From Bacteriovoracaceae bacterium (GTDB taxonomy: Bacteria; Bdellovibrionota; Bacteriovoracia; Bacteriovoracales; Bacteriovoracaceae): a DNA stretch of 64,000 nucleotides. The stretch spans positions 26,675 to 90,674 of the forward strand of contig JADHTQ010000015.1 in the NCBI GenBank assembly GCA_016784965.1. Reading direction: 5' to 3'. This document shows, piece after piece, positions 43,157 to 52,154 of the stretch. Position numbers and translations under genes: made by a program. The notes below the pieces were generated by a model. It made no database searches. It was not told the origin of the DNA and was given only the letters and a program-made list of their open reading frames with translations. The stretch's first letter is position 1. Each line of letters opens with the position of its first letter.

Positions 43157-44476
43157 ATGATAAATAATTTTGAAAAATCAAATATGTATAGAAGTGAGAT
43201 TCACAAACTGATCCCTGGCGGGGCCCATACTTATTCAAAAGGTGATGACCAATTTCCTTTACTTTCTCCCGCAGCTATTTCTCATGGTAAGGGTGCTTAT
43301 GTGTGGGATTTAGATGGGAACAAATACCTCGATTGTTCAATGGGTTTAACCTCCGTTTCTCTAGGCCATGCCTATGAACCTGTGCTTCAAAAAGTTAGAG
43401 AAGAAATAGAAAAAGGGGTTAACTTTCAAAGGCCATCCTATATTGAAAGAGAAATGGCAAAGGAGTTTTTATCATTGATTCCTTGCCATGATCGAATCAA
43501 GTTTGCAAAGAATGGCTCAAGTATAACGACGGCCGCAACAAAAATTTCCAGAGCTTATACTGGAAGAAAAATGATTGCGTTTCCTGGAGATCATCCTTTC
43601 TACTCATATGATGATTGGTTTATAGGAACAACCAGTTGTAATCGTGGAGTACCAGAAGAAGTCCAAGCATTATCTGTTACCTATGATGGCCAAAACCTGA
43701 ACTCTCTTGAAGATTTATTTTATAAGTATCCTGACAAAATTGCGTGTGTAATTTCAGAGCCTGAGCGTTTTATGGGGCAATCACCATCTTATCTAAAAGA
43801 ACTAATCGCTTTAACTCATAAACATGGGGCCCTTTTTATTCAAGATGAAATGATCAGTGGTTTTAAAACAGACTTTCCTGGTGCGATTTCAAAATATGCT
43901 GTTACTCCTGATTTGGCGACATGGGGAAAAGGTATTGCAAATGGTTTTTCATTTTGTGCATTGACTGGAAAAGCCCATATCATGGATCTTGGAAGCATTC
44001 TAAAAGAGGGTGAAGAAAAAGTCTTTTTGATCTCAACTACTCATGGAGGTGAAACTCACGCGCTTGCAGCAGGTCTTGCATCAATTCATGAATTTAAGAC
44101 AAAAGGAGTCATAAAACACAATCATAAAATTGGTGATTTACTAATTTCAAAAATTAAAAAAGAATTAAATAAACATAACATGGAAAAGTATATTCAGTTG
44201 TATCCATGCAACTGGTTTATTGTCACGGCATACAAGAATAAATTAGAAGAATATGATGCAAAGCTGCGAACTCTTTTTTTACAAGAGATGATTAAAAGGG
44301 GAGTTCTCTTTCAGGGAGCTTTTGTTCCATGTTTTGCTCATAGTGAGAGCGATGTAGACTTTTTCATGCAAGCGTTTTCACAATCTCTTGAGATTTACCA
44401 AGTGGCCTTAGAAAGCGGAACTGAAAAATACTTAGTTGGCAAAGAATGTAAACCTGTTTTTAGAAAGTATGTCTAG
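43157..44476 (+). CDS. Class III (glutamate-1-semialdehyde-type) aminotransferase
   Basis: A 439-residue fold-type I aminotransferase. N-terminal IPGGAHTYSKGDDQFPLL and GLTSVSLGHAYEPV, cofactor Asp in LFIQDEMISGF, PLP lysine in LATWGKGIANGFSF. GSA-type aminotransferases in polysaccharide loci transfer an amino group to sugar or polyol intermediates. It lies between SpsF-like and PseG-like genes, and its stop overlaps the GTG of the next gene by one base. A role making an amino group on the nonulosonate or its precursor is plausible. Confidence 0.87.
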   Translation: MINNFEKSNMYRSEIHKLIPGGAHTYSKGDDQFPLLSPAAISHGKGAYVWDLDGNKYLDCSMGLTSVSLGHAYEPVLQKVREEIEKGVNFQRPSYIEREMAKEFLSLIPCHDRIKFAKNGSSITTAATKISRAYTGRKMIAFPGDHPFYSYDDWFIGTTSCNRGVPEEVQALSVTYDGQNLNSLEDLFYKYPDKIACVISEPERFMGQSPSYLKELIALTHKHGALFIQDEMISGFKTDFPGAISKYAVTPDLATWGKGIANGFSFCALTGKAHIMDLGSILKEGEEKVFLISTTHGGETHALAAGLASIHEFKTKGVIKHNHKIGDLLISKIKKELNKHNMEKYIQLYPCNWFIVTAYKNKLEEYDAKLRTLFLQEMIKRGVLFQGAFVPCFAHSESDVDFFMQAFSQSLEIYQVALESGTEKYLVGKECKPVFRKYV

Positions 44477-45963
44477 TGAAAGTATTAATTAGGGCAGACT
44501 CAGGAAATCATATCGGTTTAGGCCATGTCATGCGGTGTCTAACCCTTGCTCATGGTTTAATGAAGAGGAACCATGAAGTTTATTTCATAACTAGAAAACA
44601 TGAAGGATACTATAAAATATCAGAAGAAACAGGGATAAATGTTTTATATCTTGAGAGCAAGGGCCCTCTAGAATTACAACATAAAAATAACTATTGTAAA
44701 TGGGCCGGTATTTCGTCAAAGCAAGATGTATTGGAAGTCAATAGCATTACCTCAGATATCGATTTGGCGATTATAGATCATTACTCGTTTGATTATGAGT
44801 ATGAACAGCAGATTAATGCAAGGAAGATATTTGTTATTGATGACCTGATGAATAGAAGGCATTACTGTGATTATTTGTTAGATCAAAACTTGTCAGCAAA
44901 TCTTGACAGGTATCAAGAATTATCTCTAAAAAGCTCAACCCAATTTTTTATGGGACCGAAATACGCTCTTTTGCGCGAAGAATTTAGTGAACACCGTCCT
45001 GTAAGGCCCAAACAAGTTACAGAGGTTAATAATATTTTAGTTTCATTTGGTGCTGGTGATGTTACTTCTGAATGTAGAAAAATTGTCGATGCCTATGTTT
45101 CAAGCAAGCAGCAGTTAAACTTACACATTGTTTTAAATAGTAATCACAGAGATTTTGAATGTATAAAAAATGATAACATTAAATGGTATGATCATATTAC
45201 AAATATGTCTGAAATGATGAGTAAAATGGATGTTTGTTTTGGGGCCTGTGGCTCAACATCGTGGGAGCGAGCATCTTTGTCATTGCCATCATTTGTAGTT
45301 ACTGTGGCCGATAATCAAAAGCAAGTTGGAAAATCTCTTGAATCTTCTGGAGCTGCCAAATACTTAGGTTCAGGATTTAAGACAACGCAAGAAAGTTGGG
45401 GAAGTGTATTTTCTCTTTTGAGTAATAACAATTTTTTAAACGATCAATCCCAAAATGCGTTTAATCTTTGCGATGGCAAGGGAGTAACACGAATTATTGA
45501 TGATATCTTTGGCCTTAGTTACAGGCATGCACAACTTTCAGATATGAGTTTATTGTTTAAGTGGGCCAATGATAAAGTTGTTCGCTCAAACTCATTTAAT
45601 TCTAAACCTATTGTTTATGATGGTCACTGTCAGTGGTTTAATAATAAAATTAAGGAGAAAGATACGCAAATGCTTATCTTTTACAATTCCTTTGCAAACA
45701 TTGGACAAGTTAGAATTGAAAAAAGTGATGAGAAGCATTACATCGGGATTTCCATTGATGAAAAATGGAGAAATGCAAAATTTGGCAAGGATATGTTGTT
45801 ATCATCTACTCAGGAATACTTCGATAAATTCAAGGTACCTAAGATTTATGCAGAAATTAAACATAGTAATACAGCTTCAATCAGAACCTTTGAAAAAGCG
45901 GGTTTTGTAAAGTATAGCTCACAACAAGACAAGTTAGTATTTGTTCTGATGAAGGATAATTAA
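44476..45963 (+). CDS. pseG: PseG-PseH fusion: UDP-sugar hydrolase plus GNAT N-acetyltransferase
   Basis: A 495-residue fusion. Residues 1-340 are PseG, a GT-B-fold UDP-2,4-diacetamido-2,4,6-trideoxy-altropyranose hydrolase: GLGHVMRCLTLAHGL with catalytic His17, FVIDDLMNRRHYCDYLLDQ and FGACGSTSWERASL. Residues about 347-495 are a GNAT domain of PseH type (YIGISIDEKWRNAKFGKDML; IKHSNTASIRTFEKAGF). PseH acts just before PseG in pseudaminic acid synthesis, so the fusion links consecutive steps. GTG start overlapping the previous stop; the next gene begins directly after the TAA. Fused forms occur in other bacteria. Confidence 0.92.
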   Translation: MKVLIRADSGNHIGLGHVMRCLTLAHGLMKRNHEVYFITRKHEGYYKISEETGINVLYLESKGPLELQHKNNYCKWAGISSKQDVLEVNSITSDIDLAIIDHYSFDYEYEQQINARKIFVIDDLMNRRHYCDYLLDQNLSANLDRYQELSLKSSTQFFMGPKYALLREEFSEHRPVRPKQVTEVNNILVSFGAGDVTSECRKIVDAYVSSKQQLNLHIVLNSNHRDFECIKNDNIKWYDHITNMSEMMSKMDVCFGACGSTSWERASLSLPSFVVTVADNQKQVGKSLESSGAAKYLGSGFKTTQESWGSVFSLLSNNNFLNDQSQNAFNLCDGKGVTRIIDDIFGLSYRHAQLSDMSLLFKWANDKVVRSNSFNSKPIVYDGHCQWFNNKIKEKDTQMLIFYNSFANIGQVRIEKSDEKHYIGISIDEKWRNAKFGKDMLLSSTQEYFDKFKVPKIYAEIKHSNTASIRTFEKAGFVKYSSQQDKLVFVLMKDN

Positions 45964-47001
45964 ATGGAAATTACAATTGATAATAAAGTGATTGGAATAA
46001 ACCATCCTCCATATATCATTGCTGAAATTTCTGCCAATCATAATGGCGACCTTAACAAGGCACTAAGATTGATCGAGGTAGCAAAAGAGTCTGGGGCAGA
46101 TGCCGTAAAAATTCAAACTTACACGGCCGATACCATGACGATAGACTCAGATAGAGAGGAATTTAAAATTAAAGGTGGTCTTTGGAATGGTTACACTCTC
46201 TATGACCTATATAAAGAAGCACATACTCCATGGCAATGGCATAAAGCATTGTTTGATAAGGCGGGTGAAGTAGGCATTACCATTTTTAGCACTCCATTTG
46301 ATGAATCAGCGGTGGATTTTTTAATGGATTTAAAAGTACCAGCTTTTAAGATTGCTTCATTTGAAGCAATTGATATTCCGTTGATTGAATATACAGCAAA
46401 ACAGATGAAGCCAATTATTTTGTCTACTGGTATGGCCAATTTAGAAGAAATTGAAGAGGCCATTGCTGCAATTAAAAAATACCATAATGACATTATAGTT
46501 CTTCATTGCATAAGTAGTTATCCTGCACCACCTGAGCAAGCAAATTTAAGAACTATTTCTGACTTGGGAAATAGATTTAAGGTGTTAACTGGCCTTTCTG
46601 ATCATACTTTAGGAACAACAACTGCAATAACTAGCATCGCCCTTGGTGCTAAAGTTATTGAAAAGCACTTTACTCATGACAGAAATGATAAGGGCCCAGA
46701 CTCTGCATTTTCACTTGAACCTCATGAATTACAGTTACTATGCTCTGAAAGCAAAATTGCCTTTGAATCGTTAGGAACAGCAGGTTACGAGAAAAAAGAA
46801 TGTGAGAAAGAGAATCTTGTTTTTCGTCGCTCTATATATTTTACAAAGGATATGAAGGCCGGTGATATAATAACACAGGACTCCATCAAAAGAATAAGGC
46901 CTGGATATGGACTAGCGCCTAAATTTTTTTATCGTCTTATTGGCAAAAAGATAACAACAGATGTTGTAAGAGGGGAGCCTGTGACTGAAGATGTATTGTA
47001 G
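45964..47001 (+). CDS. pseI: Pseudaminic acid synthase
   Basis: A 345-residue NeuB-family enzyme condensing 6-deoxy-AltdiNAc with phosphoenolpyruvate. Canonical motifs: AEISANHNGDLNKAL, SDHTLGTTTAITSIALGA and EKHFTHDRNDKGPDSAFSLE, with both metal-binding histidines, and a C-terminal SAF domain (RSIYFTKDMKAGDIITQDSI). Starts directly after the PseG-PseH stop. It completes a nearly full pseudaminic pathway here. A 34-base inverted repeat follows after eight bases. Confidence 0.93.
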   Translation: MEITIDNKVIGINHPPYIIAEISANHNGDLNKALRLIEVAKESGADAVKIQTYTADTMTIDSDREEFKIKGGLWNGYTLYDLYKEAHTPWQWHKALFDKAGEVGITIFSTPFDESAVDFLMDLKVPAFKIASFEAIDIPLIEYTAKQMKPIILSTGMANLEEIEEAIAAIKKYHNDIIVLHCISSYPAPPEQANLRTISDLGNRFKVLTGLSDHTLGTTTAITSIALGAKVIEKHFTHDRNDKGPDSAFSLEPHELQLLCSESKIAFESLGTAGYEKKECEKENLVFRRSIYFTKDMKAGDIITQDSIKRIRPGYGLAPKFFYRLIGKKITTDVVRGEPVTEDVL

Positions 47002-47009
47002 CCATGATA

Positions 47010-47043
47010 CTAAGTGCCTTGTCTTAACAGTCAAAGCACTTAG
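47010..47043. repeat. Inverted repeat after pseI
   Basis: CTAAGTGC (47010-47017) and its perfect complement GCACTTAG (47036-47043) with an 18-base loop. No T-run follows, so it is not a textbook intrinsic terminator, but its place just past the pseI stop suggests a transcript-end structure. Confidence 0.45.
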
Positions 47044-47061
47044 CATACAGTCACTAGAAAT

Positions 47062-47211
47062 TTAATTCCATCCTGAAATTGGAACTGTAAAACGTATATT
47101 GACTGTGTTCTGGTTACCAAATGTAATTAGAGTCGTTCCAGTTATTGTATTGATAGCTGCTGGATTTTCTGCTCCAAATTTATGGTGGTAAAGTACCTGG
47201 TGTTTACTAAT
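47062..47211 (-). pseudogene. Relic 3' end of a fibre-like protein gene
   Basis: A 49-codon open stretch without start, ending in TAA at 47064-47062, just past the stop of the intact secreted protein gene (47207) and in another frame. It reads YHHKFGAENPAAIN...NTVNIRFTVPISGWN, with the beta-repeat look of tail-fibre or adhesin C-termini. It may be the leftover end of a longer ancestral gene cut by a frameshift near 47210, or a remnant of a tandem paralogue. Support comes only from my translation of the sequence. Confidence 0.4.
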
Positions 47212-47737
47212 TTACACCATGACAAATTATCATAAACTCAACATCCAGCAAAGCTGTTTCCGTAGAATTCGCACTATACACACGAATCGAACCAGTTCCA
47301 TATGTATTCAAAGCAACATTAAAAGTTATAGCATGATTCGCTGAGCTTACTGTGCAATTAGGAACATCTGTACCATTAAATGCTCCCGTTTTAAAAGTAA
47401 CTGTAGTATTTCCCGTAGCATTATCAGTAAGCGAATCGATCCAGTCACCACCAAGCTCTGTATTTACTGAAGGTGTTCCTGAACTGAAAGTTATATGGGC
47501 ACTATATATAACTATATTTTGAGATCCAGAACCTCCTCCAAAATCAACCCATGATGTTCCATTGTATCCATAAAACTTGTTTTCATTCCAGTCGTAAACG
47601 ACTTCGCCTTTTTGAGCATCAGGTACATTTGCTTCGTTGTTTACTACAGGAACAAACAGCCCCGATCCCTTGTCTGTGTTTGCGAATACATTAGTACAAA
47701 TTAAAATCAAAATGCTAATCAATAAATAATTTTTCAT
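47207..47737 (-). CDS. Secreted fibre-like protein with signal peptide
   Basis: A 176-residue exported protein. An N-terminal signal peptide (KNYLLISILILICTNVFA) precedes a linker and a QKGEVVYDWNENKFYGYNGT segment typical of trimeric fibre or adhesin head-neck regions, then beta-rich, Thr/Ser/Asn-rich sequence with two cysteines (VPNCTVSS and IICHGVN) that could form a disulfide. Strong Shine-Dalgarno AAGGAGG four bases before the ATG. It does not look like a sugar gene and interrupts the polysaccharide locus on the opposite strand. Possibly a passenger surface protein. Confidence 0.65.
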   Translation of the reverse strand: MKNYLLISILILICTNVFANTDKGSGLFVPVVNNEANVPDAQKGEVVYDWNENKFYGYNGTSWVDFGGGSGSQNIVIYSAHITFSSGTPSVNTELGGDWIDSLTDNATGNTTVTFKTGAFNGTDVPNCTVSSANHAITFNVALNTYGTGSIRVYSANSTETALLDVEFMIICHGVN

Positions 47738-47905
47738 TTTTCCTCCTTGTAATCTAGATTTAACTTAGGTTTAATTTTTATTAAGAAAATTAATCGTAGC
47801 AAGAAAAAATAATTACTCAAAGAATAAAAAAGTTACATTAGAATAATTTGTTACAGCTGATAGTGGTTGTTTGGGGGCGCTGCGTAAACAGGGGGTGCGA
47901 GCTAT

Positions 47906-47936
47906 ATTTCAATTCCTACGAGAATTGTATTGAAAT
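47906..47936. repeat. Nested inverted repeat in the intergenic region
   Basis: Outer arms ATTTCAAT (47906-47913) and ATTGAAAT (47929-47936); alternative inner arms CAATTC (47910-47915) and GAATTG (47922-47927) around a six-base loop. The two pairings share bases, so the stems are mutually exclusive or merge into one imperfect stem. Could be an operator for a dimeric regulator. No T-tract. Confidence 0.45.
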
Positions 47937-48071
47937 ACAGCACAAGAGAATTTATGAATTTTCTTACATCTGTGAATTGTATTAATGAGGTCCGCTGTCA
48001 AGTCTAAAGCTTGGTGCGCCACAAAATACATGAGTAATATTTAGAAAATGTTGCTTGATAAAGAAAAAAAT

Positions 48072-48100
48072 TTGCCTTATTCCATCAAAAGTGGTTTCTA
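48072..48100 (+). promoter_or_regulatory. Possible promoter of ACP module 2
   Basis: TTGCCT (48072-48077), 17-base spacer, TTTCTA (48095-48100), 34 bases before the ATG at 48134. The Shine-Dalgarno AGGAG lies at 48126-48130. Confidence 0.35.
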
Positions 48101-48133
48101 ATTTACTAGTCTTTAGATAATGGTTAGGAGTAA

Positions 48134-49429
48134 ATGTATATGGGAACGGGTCAAGTTATGCATGAGCTCATTAAGGAGCTTTTCCCCATTTGTAGAAGTA
48201 TCACCGGAAATGGTGTTCGTAAGTCGTTATCCATTATAAAAAAATATCTTCCAGAGCTTAAGCTTTATGAGATACCATCTGGGTCCGAGTGCTTTGATTG
48301 GACGGTTCCCGATGAGTGGAACATTTTTGATGCTTATGTTGAGAGCGAATCCGGTGAGCGTGTCATAGATTTTAAGGAAAATAATCTTCACGTTTTGAAT
48401 TACAGTATGGCAGTAGATAAGACAGTACCGTTTGAAGAGCTAAATGATCATCTTTACTCGCTACCAGATCAACCTGATGCGGTTCCCTATATGACCTCGT
48501 ACTACGATAGGCGATGGGGTTTTTGTATTTCTCAAAATAAGCGACAAACGTTGACTAAGGGGAATTACAAAGTATTTATTGATTCGAGTTTAAAACCAGG
48601 TTCTTTAACTTATGCTGATTTGCTTATCCCAGGTGAAAGTTCGCAGGAGATTTTAATTTCGACCTATATCTGTCATCCTTCTATGGCAAACAACGAACTC
48701 TCAGGGCCTGCTTTGGCAACCTATTTAGCTAAGTGGCTAATGGAGAAAAAAAGAAGATTTACCTATAGAATTGTTTTTGTTCCTGAGACAATTGGAGCAA
48801 TATGTTATTTAGGCCAAAATTTACATATAATGAAAGAAAAGGTTGTTGCAGGATTTCAGCTGACTTGTGTAGGAGATGATAGAACTTACTCTTTCTTACC
48901 ATCACGAAATGGTAATTCTCTGTCTGACCGAGTTGCACGTCATGAGTTAAAATGGGCAGTTGAGAATTTTCACTCGTATTCTTTTCTTGATAGGGGAAGC
49001 GATGAACGACAATACTGTAGTCCAGGTGTGGATTTGCCAGTTATATCGATCATGCGAAGTAAATATGGCCAATTTCCAGAATACCATACATCTTTGGATG
49101 ACCTAACACTTGTGACTGTAAGTGGACTCCAGGGATCTTTTGAGCGACATGTAAATTGCATAAATATTCTTGAACAAAATTATTTTTATAGGTCCACAAC
49201 CTTGGGGGAACCCCAGCTTAGCAAGCGCGGATTACGTTCAACTCTTGGTGCAGGCAAGGGGCTTCCACTGGACAGTAAGCATCTGTCAAATTTTCTTGCA
49301 TATTGTGATGGATCCTTGGATTTGTTAGGAATTGCCGATAAAATAGCTGTCTATTCCCTTGATTTAATACCTCTTGCCAAAAGGCTCCTTGAAGAGGGGT
49401 TGATAAAAAAGGTTAATAATAATGAATAA
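48134..49429 (+). CDS. DUF4910/M28-like aminopeptidase-domain protein
   Basis: A 431-residue protein of the DUF4910 type common in polysaccharide and flagellin-glycan loci. Zinc-site-like motifs: STYICHPSMANNELSGPALA, VFVPETIGAI, DRGSDERQYCSPGVDLPV and EYHTSLDDL. A winged-helix-like C-terminus (LLGIADKIAVYSLDLIPLAK, then LLEEGLIKKV) follows. Its biochemical role in glycan synthesis is not established to my knowledge; it may hydrolyse an amide or thioester bond. The Shine-Dalgarno AGGAG is three bases from this ATG but nine from the ATG at 48140, which may be the true start. It overlaps the FkbH gene by eight bases. Confidence 0.83.
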   Translation: MYMGTGQVMHELIKELFPICRSITGNGVRKSLSIIKKYLPELKLYEIPSGSECFDWTVPDEWNIFDAYVESESGERVIDFKENNLHVLNYSMAVDKTVPFEELNDHLYSLPDQPDAVPYMTSYYDRRWGFCISQNKRQTLTKGNYKVFIDSSLKPGSLTYADLLIPGESSQEILISTYICHPSMANNELSGPALATYLAKWLMEKKRRFTYRIVFVPETIGAICYLGQNLHIMKEKVVAGFQLTCVGDDRTYSFLPSRNGNSLSDRVARHELKWAVENFHSYSFLDRGSDERQYCSPGVDLPVISIMRSKYGQFPEYHTSLDDLTLVTVSGLQGSFERHVNCINILEQNYFYRSTTLGEPQLSKRGLRSTLGAGKGLPLDSKHLSNFLAYCDGSLDLLGIADKIAVYSLDLIPLAKRLLEEGLIKKVNNNE

Positions 49430-51146
49430 GCGAGTTGCTTTGTATGGAACTTCCTTACTACTTCCAGGAAATCGTCACTGGAGAAGACTTGCAGATAGAT
49501 ATGATGTGCAGTTTGGCGATTTTGGTGAATGGGCCAATACATTTTTAGAGGGCGATGATGCTTTTGAGAGCTCAGATGTTTTGGTCTGGGTTGTATTTTT
49601 AGATGATCTAATAAAGTACTCATCATTGTTAACATTAGCTCAATCACATGATTTAAAAAAAGAGATAGATGAGTTAATTTCCGGCATTTTGACTCCTCTT
49701 GTGACTCAATTGCGAAGGAGTTCAACCAAAGTTATAGTCACTTTCTCGAAATTAAGCTTTGAAATGACTGCTTCACCAAATTTAGCTCGTCAGTTTTCTA
49801 TTGAAAGTATTATTGCGAAGGGTTTTGAGTCAACACTTCAATCATTGAGAGAAGATTTTACTCATTTGTACCTACTATCATTGGATCAAGTTATTTCAGA
49901 GCAAGGATTTCAAAGGTGTTTCGATTTTCGTAATTTCTATGCAGCTAGATCTAGATTTAGCAGTTTTGGTATTCAAGTATTGGCCAATGAAATAATGATT
50001 AATTTAGAGCGAATTTTTTTAGCAAGGAAGAAACTATTGATCCTCGATTGTGATAACACTCTTTGGGGAGGAGTTCTAGGAGAAGCGGGGCAAAAAAATA
50101 TTCAAATTGGTCAAGATGGCATTGGCCAGGCATTTCAGGATTTTCAGTATGTTATAAAGGGGCTTTCAAATCGTGGTATTTTGTTGGCATTGGCCTCAAA
50201 GAATAATCATGACGATGTCGTTGAGGTATTTGACAATCACAAAGGGATGATTTTAAAAAAAGCTGACTTTGTTAGCATGAAGGTTAATTGGGAAGATAAG
50301 GCTAATAGTATTCGAGAAATATCAAACGAGCTTTCACTAGGAATTGACAGTTTTGTATTTTGGGATGATTCGCCAATTGAGCGAGACATGACGAAAACTC
50401 ATTTACCAGAGCTAACAGTCGTTGAACCTCCTGCAGATGTTTATGATTGGCCTTTATTTCTTCGAAAATTTTCTGGATTTTCCCACTTCAATATTTCATC
50501 TGAAGATAAAAATAAGAAAAAGCAGTACAAAATACGTGCCCAGTTTAATAAGGAGTTAGACGGTAATATTGATAAAGTTAGCTATCTTAAATCTATCAAA
50601 ATGAGACCTGAAGTTTTCGAAGTTGATACTCATACTCTAGACCGTGCCCAACAATTGTGCAATAAAACAAACCAATTTAATCTGCGGACAATTAGGCATA
50701 CACATAAGGATCTTGAGAAGATTGTTAACAGCAATAACAATGTTGCACTAATTGCAAAGTTATCTGATAAATTTGGTGAACATGGACTTGTTGGCCTCTC
50801 TATTGTGAAGTCTACGTCGAACTCAAATGTTGCTTTTTTGGATACATTTTTATTAAGTTGTCGGGTAATAGGTCGTTATTTAGAAGCGTGGGTACTGAAG
50901 CAATGCCTTTTAAAACTGCAGAAAAATAATGTAAAATATCTTTTGGCGGAATATATTCCAACTAAGAAGAATGTACTAGTTGAAAATTTTCTGTCGAGCT
51001 TAGGTTTTAAACCAATTAGAGATATGCCAGTTAAAGTATTAGAAAATATAAAACTAGATGAAATATCATGTGCATTCGAGCGGACGCACTATATTGATAT
51101 CACAGAATGTAATATTCCAAACCTTGGGGTGTTTGAAAATGAATAA
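49422..51146 (+). CDS. FkbH-like HAD-superfamily acyl-loading enzyme (module 2)
   Basis: A 574-residue second FkbH. N-terminal SGNH-like region (about 1-195), HAD domain with Asp209 and Asp211 (LILDCDNTLWGG), FVFWDDSPIERDM and a C-terminal GNAT-like domain (about 390-540; LSDKFGEHGLVGLSIV, DTFLLSCRVIGRYLE). Same architecture as the module 1 enzyme but strongly diverged, so not a recent duplicate. The gene overlaps its ACP partner by eight bases. The expected step is loading a glyceryl or related acyl unit on ACP; the acyl group is unproven. Confidence 0.9.
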   Translation: MNKRVALYGTSLLLPGNRHWRRLADRYDVQFGDFGEWANTFLEGDDAFESSDVLVWVVFLDDLIKYSSLLTLAQSHDLKKEIDELISGILTPLVTQLRRSSTKVIVTFSKLSFEMTASPNLARQFSIESIIAKGFESTLQSLREDFTHLYLLSLDQVISEQGFQRCFDFRNFYAARSRFSSFGIQVLANEIMINLERIFLARKKLLILDCDNTLWGGVLGEAGQKNIQIGQDGIGQAFQDFQYVIKGLSNRGILLALASKNNHDDVVEVFDNHKGMILKKADFVSMKVNWEDKANSIREISNELSLGIDSFVFWDDSPIERDMTKTHLPELTVVEPPADVYDWPLFLRKFSGFSHFNISSEDKNKKKQYKIRAQFNKELDGNIDKVSYLKSIKMRPEVFEVDTHTLDRAQQLCNKTNQFNLRTIRHTHKDLEKIVNSNNNVALIAKLSDKFGEHGLVGLSIVKSTSNSNVAFLDTFLLSCRVIGRYLEAWVLKQCLLKLQKNNVKYLLAEYIPTKKNVLVENFLSSLGFKPIRDMPVKVLENIKLDEISCAFERTHYIDITECNIPNLGVFENE

Positions 51147-51369
51147 ATTAGAAAACTTGTTAAAGGAAACGTTTCCCAGTATCGATCTAGCAGTTGGTTC
51201 AGCACTGTCAATAGGTTGTTGTCAAGAATGGGATTCAATGGGAAACTATAATTTTTTATTGGCAGTTGAGGATGAGTTTGATGTAAGATTTACTGTTGAG
51301 GAAATGACAGAGTGTAAGTCTTTACTTCAAGTTCAAAAGTCTCTGGGAAATCGAGGAATTGAGCTGTGA
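51139..51369 (+). CDS. Acyl carrier protein (module 2)
   Basis: A 76-residue ACP from the ATG at 51139; a longer frame from 51058 lies within FkbH and is rejected. The phosphopantetheine serine is Ser33 in QEWDSMGNYNFL (D-S-M motif). FDVRFTVEEMTECKSL forms helix 3. Eight-base overlap with FkbH and four-base overlap (GTGA) with the acyltransferase gene show tight coupling. Confidence 0.9.
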   Translation: MNKLENLLKETFPSIDLAVGSALSIGCCQEWDSMGNYNFLLAVEDEFDVRFTVEEMTECKSLLQVQKSLGNRGIEL

Positions 51370-52154
51370 AAAGACAAATTGTTGGTTTTAATGAGATTGT
51401 TCGCGGTTTGCATGCAGTGGGTATTACAAAGGGTGATGTTGTTATGCTTCATGCCGATACCGTGGTTTTGGCACAAATACCCAGTATCTCCTTAGAAGAG
51501 CGCCTGGATATTCTCCTTGAATCAATAAAAGAGGTGTTGGGAAAAGCTGGAACCTTAGTAGTACCGACATTTACGTATAGTTTTTGTAGATCAGAGGTAT
51601 ATGATGTGAACGATTCTCCTTCTAAGGATGTAGGGGCCTTTCCAGAGTATGTACGAAAGAGACCAGAGGCCAAGAGGTCGTTAGATCCAATTTTTAGTGT
51701 TGCGGCCATAGGGTCCTCTGCTCAAGAGCTGTGTGAAGTTGAATTAAAGGACTGTTTTGGGCAAGGCTCTTTTTTTGGAAAGCTTCATAAGATGAATGCA
51801 AAAATTGTGTGTTTAGGCTGCTCCTTAGATCGAGCGACATTTATCCACTATTGTGAGAAAGCTCACGGTATTGACTATCGCTATAATAAAACTTTTTCGG
51901 GAGAAATTATTGATAAATCAGGTGTGCTGCGAGAGTGTTCAATTCAATATTTTGTACGTGATTATAGCTATAAGTTTACAACTGACTTGACAATGCTTAA
52001 GGAGAGGTTGAAGGAACAAAATAAATTTAGTATTGGGGAGATCGGCCGGTTTGGTATTTATGGCACGACTGCCGTTGATTTTTTTAATGAAACACAAGCA
52101 ATCCTTGATGAATTTCCTAATGGGTTGGTTAAGCAAGATTTGGCATTAATATGA
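51366..52154 (+). CDS. AAC(3)-family N-acyltransferase
   Basis: A 262-residue protein of the aminoglycoside 3-N-acetyltransferase fold: GDVVMLHADTVVLAQI, LVVPTFTYSFCRSEVYDVND, FPEYVRKRPEAKRSLDPIFS, IGSSAQEL and CLGCSLDRATFIHYCEKA. In sugar loci this family acylates amino sugars rather than antibiotics. Located right after an ACP gene, it likely transfers the ACP-bound acyl group. GTG start overlapping the ACP stop; its stop overlaps the VOC gene. Confidence 0.88.
   Translation: MKRQIVGFNEIVRGLHAVGITKGDVVMLHADTVVLAQIPSISLEERLDILLESIKEVLGKAGTLVVPTFTYSFCRSEVYDVNDSPSKDVGAFPEYVRKRPEAKRSLDPIFSVAAIGSSAQELCEVELKDCFGQGSFFGKLHKMNAKIVCLGCSLDRATFIHYCEKAHGIDYRYNKTFSGEIIDKSGVLRECSIQYFVRDYSYKFTTDLTMLKERLKEQNKFSIGEIGRFGIYGTTAVDFFNETQAILDEFPNGLVKQDLALI

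Larger units (their letters stand above)
47738..48133. other. 396-base intergenic region between divergent genes
   Basis: The largest gap. Besides the hairpin at 47906-47936 and the candidate promoter at 48072-48100, it holds a long AT-rich stretch and a short G-rich patch (TTTGGGGGCGCTGCG, then CAGGGGG) near 47868-47896. I find no convincing open frame, tRNA or repeat family. Confidence 0.6.

Noticed and set aside
45569..45910. 113-codon plus-strand open frame
   Set aside because: Alternative frame within the GNAT part of the PseG-PseH fusion; no domain and no ribosome site.
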